Source: an uncultured Oscillospiraceae bacterium (GTDB taxonomy: Bacteria > Bacillota > Clostridia > Oscillospirales > Acutalibacteraceae). Taken from it: DNA of 64,000 nucleotides. Under the pieces are notes generated by a model. It was not told the origin of the DNA and ran no database searches. It worked only from the letters and a program-made list of their open reading frames with translations. Positions within the stretch are counted from its first letter, which is position 1. The number at the start of each line of letters is the position of its first letter. Positions 15,619 to 23,487 of this stretch are shown in pieces. A program made the position numbers and the translations under genes. The stretch covers positions 23,439 to 87,438 of the forward strand of contig URCA01000012.1 in the NCBI GenBank assembly GCA_900546265.1. Direction: 5' to 3'.

Positions 15619-16404
15619 ATGAGAAAGGCATTAAAAAAAGCGGGAGCACTAACTTTGTCCGTATTTGTAATCGCAGCAACCGCCGCAGGGGTTTCTGCTG
15701 CATCCACCAAGGATCAAATCGCGGCATATTTTGACGAGTTCAACTTTGCGGAATATTATGTTTCGGACTCTTTAGGTCAGGATGTTAAAGACGGTCTCAA
15801 AAAAATTCAGGACTATATTTCGGAAAATGTCAGCTACACACTGGATGACTTGAACAATGTGGTGGGTAAAATTGATGAAAACGTTCCTGTTACAAGAGCT
15901 GGGATCGATTATACCAAATACCTTCCAACCAGTGCCGATCAGCTGAATTCTCAGGAAAAGGCAATTTATAATAATAATCCTGCTTGGGGATTGGTGGTTC
16001 TGGCACAAGCAGACTATGCGAATAAGTCGGAAAAAGGCAGGTATGGCTCGAACAGCTGGGGAACCAATGGAGATGCCTATAGACATGCGTTATGGAATGC
16101 ACTGGGAGCAAGAGGGACAAGCGATGCGTATATGGCTTCCTTTGCTACGGCGCACGAAGCCGGTTCTCCCGATTATAATCCGAACAGTATCGACACAAAA
16201 ATGGATTTGCAAAACAATGCGACCGGACGCAGCCTTTTAAAGTCTATGTCATTTCCAAGCCGTCCACCTAACGGCATGACAATTCCGTATATTATCACAA
16301 ATAATATTGCTAATGCGGTTAAGGGAGGAAAAATGGTTCGGTTTGTTGCTGGCGGCGTACAATATAATTATTTAATGTCTACAAATTCCGATTCCAGAAA
16401 TTAG
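15619..16404 (+). CDS. Exported protein with a DUF6973-like domain, TPP-riboswitch controlled
   Basis: The protein has 261 residues. A Sec signal peptide (KKAGALTLSVFVIAATAAGVSA) is followed by a linker of about 110 residues. The conserved part contains GDAYRHALWNALGARG, a second motif FATAHEAG and MDLQNNATGR (about residues 150-215). The His, His-Glu and Asp-Asn residues look like a catalytic or metal site. These motifs resemble the DUF6973 family found in secreted Firmicutes proteins; I name it with caution. The leader carries a TPP riboswitch, which is unexpected for such a protein. GAAGGAGATG precedes the ATG. Confidence 0.72.
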   Translation: MRKALKKAGALTLSVFVIAATAAGVSAASTKDQIAAYFDEFNFAEYYVSDSLGQDVKDGLKKIQDYISENVSYTLDDLNNVVGKIDENVPVTRAGIDYTKYLPTSADQLNSQEKAIYNNNPAWGLVVLAQADYANKSEKGRYGSNSWGTNGDAYRHALWNALGARGTSDAYMASFATAHEAGSPDYNPNSIDTKMDLQNNATGRSLLKSMSFPSRPPNGMTIPYIITNNIANAVKGGKMVRFVAGGVQYNYLMSTNSDSRN

Positions 16405-16413
16405 GTGATGGGT

Positions 16414-16857
16414 ATGAAATGTCGCGCTGCCTTCGCTGGTGTAGCGGCGCTGTTTCTTCTTTTTGGATGCTCCGCGGAAAAGCCGCCGCTGAAGCCGGAT
16501 AACGCCATCAACGAAACGATAAGCAGGCAGTTGGCGGAGTCCCCGGACTTGATGCTGGATGAAGTTACAGCTCCCTGGGACACGGTTCTTATTGATTCAG
16601 CATATTCCGCCCCCACCTCCCTGGAAACGTTAAAGGTGTCCAACCGATGTCAGATACAGGACATACCCTATGAGGACGAAACCATCGTACTGGTTTTTCT
16701 GCGCGGTCATCGAGCGGTATCGTATACCTATATACGGTTTTCGGAGGAACAGGAAACGGCAATTTTTCAACAATATCTGTATCAAAACACAGGCCGGGTT
16801 TATCCGCCCGGAACGATATTTTCTACAAGTGAAAAGACGCCGGGGAAACCCGAATAG
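16414..16857 (+). CDS. Small lipoprotein of unknown function
   Basis: The protein has 147 residues and a short signal peptide ending LLFGC (acylated Cys19). The mature protein is small and mixed alpha/beta without a recognised family. The start 16414 is chosen over an in-frame GTG at 16405 because AGGTGATGGGT then acts as ribosome-binding site. It follows the DUF6973-like gene within ten bases and is probably co-transcribed under the same riboswitch. Confidence 0.65.
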   Translation: MKCRAAFAGVAALFLLFGCSAEKPPLKPDNAINETISRQLAESPDLMLDEVTAPWDTVLIDSAYSAPTSLETLKVSNRCQIQDIPYEDETIVLVFLRGHRAVSYTYIRFSEEQETAIFQQYLYQNTGRVYPPGTIFSTSEKTPGKPE

Positions 16858-16897
16858 CGTCCTAGGAAAAGCCCGCCGCCGGGTGTCCGGCGGCACG

Positions 16898-17035
16898 ACG
16901 CCCCGGCGGTAAGCCGGGGCGTCGTGCGTCAGGGCCGCAGGCCCATGCCGCCTTCCAGGGTAATGGTCTCGCCGGACATGTATTTGAAGTCGGGGGATCC
17001 CAAATGCACGCACACCCGCCCGATGTCCAGCTCCG
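16898..17035. repeat. 138-bp direct repeat, right copy
   Basis: This is the partner of 15153-15290. It carries the terminator and the 3' end of the intact SDR gene. Confidence 0.93.
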
Positions 17036-17708
17036 GATCGCCGAACCGGCCCATGGGCACCGCCCGCAGGTTTTTCTCGTAGGCTTCCGGATAGGATACC
17101 TTGAAGTTTTCCAGCTGGGAGGTCATGGCCAGGGGGCAGACCACGTTGACGTTGATGTTGTCCTTGCCCCATTCGGTGGCCGCCACCCGGGACAGGCCCC
17201 GGATGCCCTCCTTCGCCGCCGCGTAGGAGCATTGCCCCGCGTTGCCGAACAGGCCGGCGCCCGAGGCGAAGTTGATGACCGACCCCTGCGTTTCCTTCAG
17301 GTATGGGTAGCATTCCCGCATGTAGTAGAAGGTGGCGTACAGGCCGGAATACATGCCGAGATCGAAATGATCCTTGGTCTGGATGGCCAGCGGGATGCCA
17401 GATGCGGACGCCTGGGCGTTGTTGATCAGCACGTCGATGCGCCCGAAGACCTCGATGGTCTTTCGCACCACCTCCTTGACCCGGTCCTCCGACTCGTCGT
17501 CGGGGGTGACGTCCGCCTGCAGGGCCAGCACCCGGATGCCGTAGAGCCGTTCCAGCTCCTCCTTGGCGTCCAGAAGCTTCTGCTCGTTGCGTCCGGTCAG
17601 CACCAGATCCGCGCCCTCCTTGGCGTAGGCGACGGCGATGCCGTAACCAATGGATTTGGCTTTCCCGCCGCCGGTGATAATGGCGACTTTTCCATCAAAG
17701 ATTCCCAT
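16929..17708 (-). CDS. Short-chain dehydrogenase/reductase (FabG-like)
   Basis: The protein has 259 residues and a Rossmann fold. GKVAIITGGGKAKSIGYGIA is the nucleotide-binding glycine motif, ADVTPDD and NNAQASASG (about 96-104) are the NNAG-type region, and INFASGAG (Ser) with YAAAKEG (Tyr-x-x-x-Lys) form the catalytic triad. The C-terminus GETITLEGGMGLRP is typical of classical SDRs. It reduces or oxidises a carbonyl/hydroxyl with NAD(P)H; the substrate is unknown. AAGGAG nine bases before ATG 17708 decides this start over an upstream in-frame ATG. Its 3' end is duplicated at 15184-15290. Confidence 0.85.
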   Translation of the reverse strand: MGIFDGKVAIITGGGKAKSIGYGIAVAYAKEGADLVLTGRNEQKLLDAKEELERLYGIRVLALQADVTPDDESEDRVKEVVRKTIEVFGRIDVLINNAQASASGIPLAIQTKDHFDLGMYSGLYATFYYMRECYPYLKETQGSVINFASGAGLFGNAGQCSYAAAKEGIRGLSRVAATEWGKDNINVNVVCPLAMTSQLENFKVSYPEAYEKNLRAVPMGRFGDPELDIGRVCVHLGSPDFKYMSGETITLEGGMGLRP

Positions 17709-17795
17709 GCGTTTCCACTCCTTATATGAATATAGTATAGTCAAAAGCGGCGCTTTCAAACCTCAGTATAATCCCTTGTTAAATACATGTCAATT

Positions 17796-17824
17796 TTGCC
17801 GTTTTATTAGAAGTATGGTATAAG
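17796..17824 (+). promoter_or_regulatory. Promoter of the small membrane protein gene
   Basis: TTGCCG at 17796-17801 and TATAAG at 17819-17824 with a 17-base spacer lie 22 bases before the start codon. Confidence 0.5.
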
Positions 17825-17846
17825 GAGAAGGAAAGGGGATGATAGG

Positions 17847-18104
17847 ATGAACATCCTGGCTTTTCAGGTGGAATTTCATACGTTTCTCTTGATCATCGTT
17901 CCCGCCGTCATCGTCGTCGCCGATCTGGTGGCCATGGCCCTGTATCTGTGGCGATACAAAAAACGGAACCAATCGCTGCAGGGCTTTTCCTCCACCGCTT
18001 TCTGGAAAATCGCCTTGTATATCCTGTTTGCGTTTGCCTTTTTTCTACTCGTGATGCTGACGAATGCTATCATTCTCACCTCATGGTCGAATTCATGGAA
18101 ATAA
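17847..18104 (+). CDS. Small two-helix membrane protein
   Basis: The protein has 85 residues with two hydrophobic segments (about 10-32 and 52-76) separated by a basic loop WRYKKRNQS. Both termini are therefore predicted outside or both inside. GGGGATGATAGG precedes the ATG. No family is recognised. It stands alone between the SDR gene and a repeat-rich intergenic region. Confidence 0.65.
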   Translation: MNILAFQVEFHTFLLIIVPAVIVVADLVAMALYLWRYKKRNQSLQGFSSTAFWKIALYILFAFAFFLLVMLTNAIILTSWSNSWK

Positions 18105-18775
18105 TCCCGGTCATGCGATCCGTACGAAAGCCTTCCCCTAGAGGAGATTCCCCCGCTTGGCGGGGGACATGTCGCGCAGCGACAAAAGGGGGCCGTCTGC
18201 GGCAGGCAAAAGGTGTCGTCCGGCACCGCCGGACGTCGAATGAGGTGGAAAATTCGGAACAAGAACCACTCACAGCACCCCTCGGATCCCGTATGGTCTC
18301 GGCGGCCTAAGCCGGCGAGACCGGCAGCGGCAGAGCGTCCCCCCTTGTCTCCCTGTTCTCCTCCCGCAGCGCAGCCCCAGGAGAGCTAGTCGCCCAATTT
18401 TCGCAACGTGTGGCGAAACACAGACGAGGTGGGGCCGGTATAATGCTAGAACGCTGCATCCGCGTGATTATTAGCGGGCGTACCTACGGCGGCACAGGCT
18501 CTAAAAGTTTCTATATCCCCTATGGAGGGCCGAAGCCCGCAGCGACACAGGGCTTGCCGCGAGCCACAACGTCGGCCTCCCCCCGCCGAATGGTTCTCTA
18601 AGGCTTTTTCTTTCTCCCCCTTCTTTCTTTTTCACGCAAGAAAAAGAAAGAAGGGGTGCGGGTGCCTCTCAGGCACAATCTGCTCATAGGTTCATGCCCC
18701 GCATACTGACACAACTCCCGATAGAGCCAATGCCCCCGCTTATCTACACCGCGGATAGATCCCCCTTTTGCCGCT
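18105..18775. other. 670-base intergenic region with repeat-like segments
   Basis: I see no supportable protein gene here. The stretch 18125-18260 (starting GCCTTCCCCTAGAGG and ending GAATGAGGTGGA) has the look of the dispersed intergenic palindromic repeats of Oscillospiraceae chromosomes, with inner hairpins such as CCCCCGC/GCGGGGG. A TATAAT-like box near 18437 and a G+C-rich, possibly structured stretch to 18600 precede the perfect inverted repeat at 18617-18656. Confidence 0.5.
18617..18656. repeat. Perfect 17-bp purine/pyrimidine inverted repeat
   Basis: CCCCTTCTTTCTTTTTC and its exact complement flank the six-base loop ACGCAA. One arm is all pyrimidine and the other all purine, and there is no terminal T run on the plus strand. 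It may terminate minus-strand transcription or form an H-DNA-prone mirror-like structure. Confidence 0.85.
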
Positions 18776-19039
18776 TCATTTCTCCTTCCAAAGCGCCAGC
18801 GCCAGCCTGGCCCCGATGCGCGCCCCCTTTTGAAAGCTGTCCCTGGCGGCGCAGGCTTCCAAATCCGCCAATACATCCCGGTATTTCTCCAGATACGCCG
18901 CCCCTTCTTTGTCCAGCCGAACGCTCAGCTTTTCGTGATACCCGCAGGCCTTTTGCATGATGGCGGCATACCGCCGGCTGATCGGCTCCTCTATGGGGTT
19001 GATACCTCCCTCATAAAGCTTGTCCAATATGTCGTTCAT
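18776..19039 (-). CDS. Small helical protein, DUF6809-like
   Basis: The protein has 87 residues and starts MNDILDKLYEGGINPIEEPI. The rest is a charged helical hairpin ending GARIGARLALALWKEK. The ATG at 19039 with AAGGAGGGGGACT upstream is clearly better than the longer in-frame start at 19174. The pattern resembles the DUF6809 family of small clostridial proteins of unknown role; I am only moderately sure of the family name. Confidence 0.65.
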   Translation of the reverse strand: MNDILDKLYEGGINPIEEPISRRYAAIMQKACGYHEKLSVRLDKEGAAYLEKYRDVLADLEACAARDSFQKGARIGARLALALWKEK

Positions 19040-19154
19040 AGTCCCCCTCCTTTCTTCCTCACCAAGTATACGAGACTTGTCCGTCCGGCGGAAGGACATG
19101 GCATGACATAAAACCGACATCCCATGTGGAACCTGTTCCCACATGCCCAACAAA

Positions 19155-19195
19155 AAACAGCCCGCCGCCGGCACTCACCGGCGGCAGGCTGTTTT
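19155..19195. terminator. Terminator of the S1-domain gene
   Basis: AAACAGCC plus CGCCGCCGG pair with CCGGCGGC plus GGCTGTTT around a CACTCA loop, with A and T runs on both sides. It lies just beyond the 19201 stop on the minus strand. Confidence 0.8.
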
Positions 19196-19200
19196 GGATA

Positions 19201-20151
19201 TTATGTCGCGGCGCAGGCCGCCTCTTCCTCCGAGAACCGTGTCTCGATGATTTTCGGGCAGTCCGGCGGGGAATAGACCCACCGGTCCATGTGTCCCCCG
19301 GTGAGAAAATACCGGGGCGGCGCCAGGGACTTGTCGGAATCCTGCGCGTCGATGATGATCAGCTTCATCTTCATCTTGTCGGGCAGGATGCTCTTGATGT
19401 ACACGCCCGCGTGCTGCCCCACCCGGACTCCTTCCCGGGGCTCCGCCAGCCCCGCCAGATTGGGGGTCAGCTCCACAAATATGCCGTAGCTTTCCACCGA
19501 GCGGACGACTCCCGCCACCGTCTCCCCCTGGGAGAACAGCGCCGCGTTTTCCTCCCACGTGCCCAGCAGCTCCCGCTGGGACAGGCAAATCCGGTTGTTT
19601 TCCAGGGAGGACACCACGCCGAAAATGTCCATCCCCGGCACAAACCGATCGGAGGGATGTGAGATCCGGCTGACCGAAATCCCCGCGATGGGCAGCAGCG
19701 CCGGCAGCCCGCACCCGATGTCGCAGAAAGCCCCGAAAGTCTCCAGCCGGGTGATCCGCGCGGGCACAATGTCTCCGCACCGCATGTTTTGTATGTATTC
19801 GTACCGGCACCGTTCCTGGGCGTCCCGGCGGGACAGCACCGCCCGCCGCCGTCCGTCCGGCAGATGCTCGAAGCCCGAAACCGTAAAGCAAACCGGCTTG
19901 CTCACCCGGGAAATCAGGGCGATGTCCCGCGTCGTTCCCTCCGCGATGCCCACGGCCCCCTCATAATAGGGGATGATGCCCTCCATGCAGGGCATTTCCA
20001 CATGCAGATTGTGATCCGCGTCGCACAGGACGGCCCGCGCCTCCACCACCCGCCCCTCCATGGCGGCCTCCGCCAGGTTGGTGGCCGACCGAATGGTCAG
20101 TTGATTGTGGGGGGTGTCCAAAAGCGCCCCCTCCGGTAAAAATCGGTTCAT
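19201..20151 (-). CDS. S1 RNA-binding-domain protein
   Basis: The protein has 316 residues. An N-terminal region of about 120 residues is followed by two S1-type OB folds: GDIVPARITRLETFGAFCDIGCGLPALLPIAGIS (about 125-160) and GETVAGVVRSVESYGIFVELTPNLAGLAEP (about 208-240). These resemble the repeats of ribosomal protein S1 and RpsA-like proteins. The protein probably binds RNA in translation or decay. AAATGGAGGTT before ATG 20151 decides this start; the longer frame to 20241 lacks such a site. Confidence 0.78.
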   Translation of the reverse strand: MNRFLPEGALLDTPHNQLTIRSATNLAEAAMEGRVVEARAVLCDADHNLHVEMPCMEGIIPYYEGAVGIAEGTTRDIALISRVSKPVCFTVSGFEHLPDGRRRAVLSRRDAQERCRYEYIQNMRCGDIVPARITRLETFGAFCDIGCGLPALLPIAGISVSRISHPSDRFVPGMDIFGVVSSLENNRICLSQRELLGTWEENAALFSQGETVAGVVRSVESYGIFVELTPNLAGLAEPREGVRVGQHAGVYIKSILPDKMKMKLIIIDAQDSDKSLAPPRYFLTGGHMDRWVYSPPDCPKIIETRFSEEEAACAAT

Positions 20152-20570
20152 TTTTAACCTCCATTTCTTTGCGGGCCCCTTCGCCCGGCTGCCGCGGATT
20201 CCCTCTCTTTGCCCCCAGCCGTCGCTCCCAAGGGCGTACATCCCTTATATATGCGGCCCTGTCCCCCGCCATGCCATGGAATCGCTTTCCCGTGGAAAAT
20301 TTTTCATGGCGCGGCGGGTATTTTCCTCCCGCGCGGCGCAGACTAGGGAGGGGGCGCGCCGGCAGGCGCATTTGCATGATTCACCGCCCGAACGTGCATT
20401 TGCACATTCGGGCGGAAATTTTGACTTCGCCGGCATACCCGGCCCGGTTCTCTTGTTTTTCCGGCCGGTTTTGCTATAGTGGAGGTACAGAGTCGCGGCA
20501 GGGGAAAGCCCCGCCCGACAGGCTCCGCGCTAGGCCGCGCGCCTGCATTCCATATTGAGGAGGATCCCCG
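20152..20570. other. Divergent intergenic region between the S1 and ROK-like genes
   Basis: No gene is seen. It holds the minus-strand leader of the S1 gene, an imperfect 15-bp inverted repeat at 20384-20415 (CCGCCCGAACGTGCA / TGCACATTCGGGCGG), which could be an operator or terminator, and a plus-strand promoter. Confidence 0.5.
20453..20480 (+). promoter_or_regulatory. Promoter of the ROK-like gene
   Basis: TTGTTT at 20453-20458 and TATAGT at 20475-20480 have a 16-base spacer; GGAGG-type ribosome binding follows before ATG 20571. Confidence 0.5.
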
Positions 20571-21956
20571 ATGAATGTTTACGGCATTGAGGTCGCGATA
20601 AAAAATACCCCTGTGTTGGACAAGGGGTTTATCCCCATGGCCGCCTTCACCTCCGCCTTTGAGGCCTCCGCCAAAAACGGCAAAGACATCGCCGTGGCCG
20701 TGGAGCGCAACCAGGGCCAGGTGGCTGTGCGCCGTCTGAAGATTCACGGCACCCCCGCCATGGATAAGGCGGACAAGGTGTATGTGGAACGCACCGTGAA
20801 AATGCTGCTGTGGGCTTACGGCGGCTGGAAAGTGGTGGTCTGCGGCGACGAGGCCCTGGGCCGTTATATCGCCGAAGCCTACGCCCCCGGCGGCGCCCGC
20901 GCGTTCGACGCGGACTTCATGGGCCGCGTGTATGAGCGGGACTTCACCGTGGAAATCCGCCCCCTGTCCGAAACGCCGGAGGCCTATTCCGCCTCCGCGC
21001 CGGTGGGCCGGAATTTGGACGGCTGCCGCATCGGCTTCGACGCCGGCGGAAGCGACCGCAAGGTCTCCGCGGTGGTGGACGGCGTGCCCGTCTATTCCGA
21101 AGAGGTGGTCTGGTATCCCAAGACCAACAGCGACCCCGCCTATCATTATGAAGGGATCCTTTCCGCTTTCAAATCCGCCGCTTCCAAAATGCCCCGGGTG
21201 GACGCCATCGGCGTGTCCTCCGCTGGCATCTATGTCGATAACCGCGCCATGGTGGCCTCCCTGTTCCTGCAGGTGCCCCGGGACGAGTTTGATAAACAGG
21301 TGAAAGACATCTATATCCGCGCCGCCAAGGAACTGGGCGACGTGCCCCTGGAAGTGGCCAATGACGGCGACGTCACCGCCCTGGCCGGGGCCATGTCCCT
21401 GGAGGAAAACCGCATCCTCGGCATCGCCATGGGCACCTCCGAGGCCGCCGGCTACGTCGACGGCGACGGCAACATCACCGGCTGGCTCAACGAACTGGCC
21501 TTCGCCCCCGTGGATCTCCAGGAGGACGCCATGGAGGACGAGTGGTCGGGCGACATCGGCTGCGGCGTGAAGTATTTCTCGCAGGACAGCGTGATTAAGC
21601 TGGCCCCCCGCGCCGGCATCCAGCTCGACGCCTCTCTGTCTCCGGCAGAGAAGCTCAAGGTGGTGCAGGGCGAGATGAACAAGGGCAGCGAGACCGCCCG
21701 GGACATCTATCGCTCCATCGGCGTCTATCTGGGCCACACCCTGGCCTATTACGCCAACTTCTATGATATTTCCCACGTGCTGCTGCTCGGCCGCGTCATG
21801 TCCGGCGAAGGCGGCGACATCGTGATTGCCGAGGCCCGCCGGGTGCTGGATGAGGAATATCCCGCCGCGGCCTCCATGGAGCTGCATCTCCCCGATGAGA
21901 AGATCCGCCGTGTCGGCCAGTCGGTGGCGGCTGCCAGTCTCCCCAAAACCCGCTAG
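20571..21956 (+). CDS. ROK-family-like sugar kinase/ASKHA protein
   Basis: The protein has 461 residues and an actin-like ATPase fold. An N-terminal extension of about 145 residues precedes the phosphate-1 motif CRIGFDAGGSDRKVSAVVDG (about 154-173), followed by AIGVSSAGIYVDNRAM. Then come VANDGDVTALAG (about 263-274, the ROK catalytic Asp region) and GIAMGTSEAAGYVDGDG (phosphate-2). The usual ROK zinc CxCGxxGC motif is not seen, although GDIGCGVKYF is in a similar place. It may phosphorylate a sugar or act as a sensor; the long N-terminus is unusual. GAGGAGGATCCCCG precedes ATG. Confidence 0.65.
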   Translation: MNVYGIEVAIKNTPVLDKGFIPMAAFTSAFEASAKNGKDIAVAVERNQGQVAVRRLKIHGTPAMDKADKVYVERTVKMLLWAYGGWKVVVCGDEALGRYIAEAYAPGGARAFDADFMGRVYERDFTVEIRPLSETPEAYSASAPVGRNLDGCRIGFDAGGSDRKVSAVVDGVPVYSEEVVWYPKTNSDPAYHYEGILSAFKSAASKMPRVDAIGVSSAGIYVDNRAMVASLFLQVPRDEFDKQVKDIYIRAAKELGDVPLEVANDGDVTALAGAMSLEENRILGIAMGTSEAAGYVDGDGNITGWLNELAFAPVDLQEDAMEDEWSGDIGCGVKYFSQDSVIKLAPRAGIQLDASLSPAEKLKVVQGEMNKGSETARDIYRSIGVYLGHTLAYYANFYDISHVLLLGRVMSGEGGDIVIAEARRVLDEEYPAAASMELHLPDEKIRRVGQSVAAASLPKTR

Positions 21957-21990
21957 TATCGAGCCTCCCACAAGGCCATACTTTTTTCCC

Positions 21991-22035
21991 ACACAGCAAA
22001 AGGCCCCGCCGTCAAGGCGGGGCCTTTTGCTGTGT
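21991..22035. terminator. Strong terminator after the ROK-like gene
   Basis: A perfect 20-bp stem (21991-22010 with 22016-22035) includes GGCCCCGCC/GGCGGGGCC, a five-base loop and flanking A/T runs within the stem. Confidence 0.9.
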
Positions 22036-22809
22036 ATTGGGCCCGCCTTCGGGGATGGCCTTTCGTACGTTCCCCCTATCGCCCCCGGTTCAGCGCTTGG
22101 CGCCGCACCGGGGGCGCGGTCTGTTCCGCCGTTTTCCCTGTCCGTTTCGCCTCCCCCTCACCTTAAGCGCTGAATAAATCGCGCCTGGCGGCTCGGCGGG
22201 GAAATCTCCCCCACTTCTGCGTCAAAAGCCCTCGGAATACGATAGTATTCCTGCGGTTTTTCCTTGCAGTGGGGAAAATTCCCTTCACCAATCCATCCAC
22301 TGGATTTAATCATCACTTACCTTGGGCGCTGCTCCCTCCACGCCCGGCTTTTCCCCTCGCCTGTCTGTTTTTTCGCCGGGTATTCCTCCCGATGTAGAGC
22401 TACCCGTGTGATTTCGTGCGAAATTGACCGTTATCATGCGTTAAAAATCGCTTTTTTGCGAAAAAACCGCCGATTATTTCCGGATTTTTGCATAAAAACC
22501 GCGTGAAACAACACAATATTGCGTTTTTCTTCACTTTTCTTACACATAACCCCCTTAAAATCCTGAATTTATTTAAACAGGAGGAATATACCAGGGATTC
22601 ATATGCTAATTATTCCAATAATTACTAAATTTAACAAATGTCAAGCAGGTGACATGTACCAAAAACTGGTTATAACCTGGAATAATGTAAGAATTAAGGG
22701 AATATATGGAAATTTATCTAAAAATGACGTAAAATTGTATGCGTTGGCGGATTCTGATGTAATCTGAGGAATCCGACCAATGGTTAGAAAAGAAAATGGG
22801 GGTAAAACA
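22036..22809. other. 770-base intergenic region
   Basis: I find no gene. It has a G+C-rich left half with a palindromic repeat (22224-22260). The right half (22480-22800) is strongly A+T-rich and contains GGTTATAACC and a CGGATTC/GAATCCG inverted repeat just before the secreted-protein gene, probably its promoter region. Confidence 0.5.
22224..22260. repeat. REP-like palindrome
   Basis: AAAGCCCTCGGAATAC and GTATTCCTGCGGTTTT flank a short GATA loop, with stem GGAATAC/GTATTCC and a second stem further out. Its look is that of a dispersed intergenic palindrome; only one copy is in this window. Confidence 0.6.
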
Positions 22810-23337
22810 ATGAAAAGAGCATCCAAAATCAAAAGACTGCTGAGTCTGACCCTGGCCATGGCCTGCCTGTTCGCCGTTGTGGCGATTCCTCAGGTGAGCG
22901 CGGAGACTGCCGACAATCCTTTTGTCTACGTCCCCGCTCCCAACGGCGGGTATGTCCTCAGTGAGGTGGCTGCCGGCGAGGCGGCACCCCGCGCGGCCCT
23001 GCTTTCCTACTATGGGATTGATTTTTATCATGACAAGCAATTTACGGGCGGCTCCCTGTCCTTTACCCTTTCCTCGGAATCCTTGGAGGTCGTGAAAAAA
23101 ATCGGCATCGTGGATTTCAAGCTGCAGAAGTTCAATACGGACAACCACGTTTGGGAAGACTATATTCAGTTCGACGACTATTTTGCCACCAACACCAACC
23201 GCTTCTCCTTCACTAAAGAGGACCTCCGTGTTCTCATGCATGCCGATTATCGTCTGTGTGTTACCTTCTATGCGGAAAAGAACATCTTCAGCAAACAGCG
23301 CGTCGATAAGATCAGCAACGTTGTGACGATCGAATAA
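22810..23337 (+). CDS. Secreted protein of unknown function
   Basis: The protein has 175 residues. A Sec signal peptide (KRLLSLTLAMACLFAVVAIPQVSA) is followed by a beta-rich mature domain of about 140 residues with no recognised family. GGGGGTAAAACA places the ribosome-binding site before ATG 22810, the preferred start over 22780. It is monocistronic and ended by a hairpin. Confidence 0.7.
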   Translation: MKRASKIKRLLSLTLAMACLFAVVAIPQVSAETADNPFVYVPAPNGGYVLSEVAAGEAAPRAALLSYYGIDFYHDKQFTGGSLSFTLSSESLEVVKKIGIVDFKLQKFNTDNHVWEDYIQFDDYFATNTNRFSFTKEDLRVLMHADYRLCVTFYAEKNIFSKQRVDKISNVVTIE

Positions 23338-23354
23338 TTTCTCACTGCGCCGGG

Positions 23355-23387
23355 CCCGCCGTTCTCCAAGGAGAACGGCGGGTCTTT
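23355..23387 (+). terminator. Terminator of the secreted-protein gene
   Basis: CCCGCCGTTCTC and GAGAACGGCGGG form a perfect 12-bp stem with a CAAG loop, followed by TCTTTT. Confidence 0.9.
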
Positions 23388-23487
23388 TGCTTGTCTGCCC
23401 GCCGTTTAGTGGTTGTTTGCACCGGTAATGTATGGTATAATTGTGCCTGTATGAATTCCGGCGGGATGAACGGGCCGCCATACTACG

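Larger units (their letters stand above)
15291..16897. mobile_element. Inserted A+T-richer segment between 138-bp direct repeats
   Basis: The segment contains a promoter, a TPP riboswitch, an exported protein gene and a lipoprotein gene, all on the plus strand. It interrupts what would otherwise be the convergent TIM-barrel and SDR pair, and the flanking repeat duplicates host sequence. No transposase or recombinase is present, so duplication with recombination, or an integration that copied the target, are both possible. Looping out by recombination between the repeats is predicted. Confidence 0.6.

Noticed and set aside
18410..18601. Plus-strand frame in the 18-kb intergenic region
   Set aside because: Its composition and lack of a ribosome-binding site or motif suggest structured or repeated DNA rather than a protein.
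20343..21992. Long minus-strand frame opposite the ROK-like gene
   Set aside because: It is a shadow frame with His/Gly-rich composition; the plus-strand gene has actin-like ATPase motifs.
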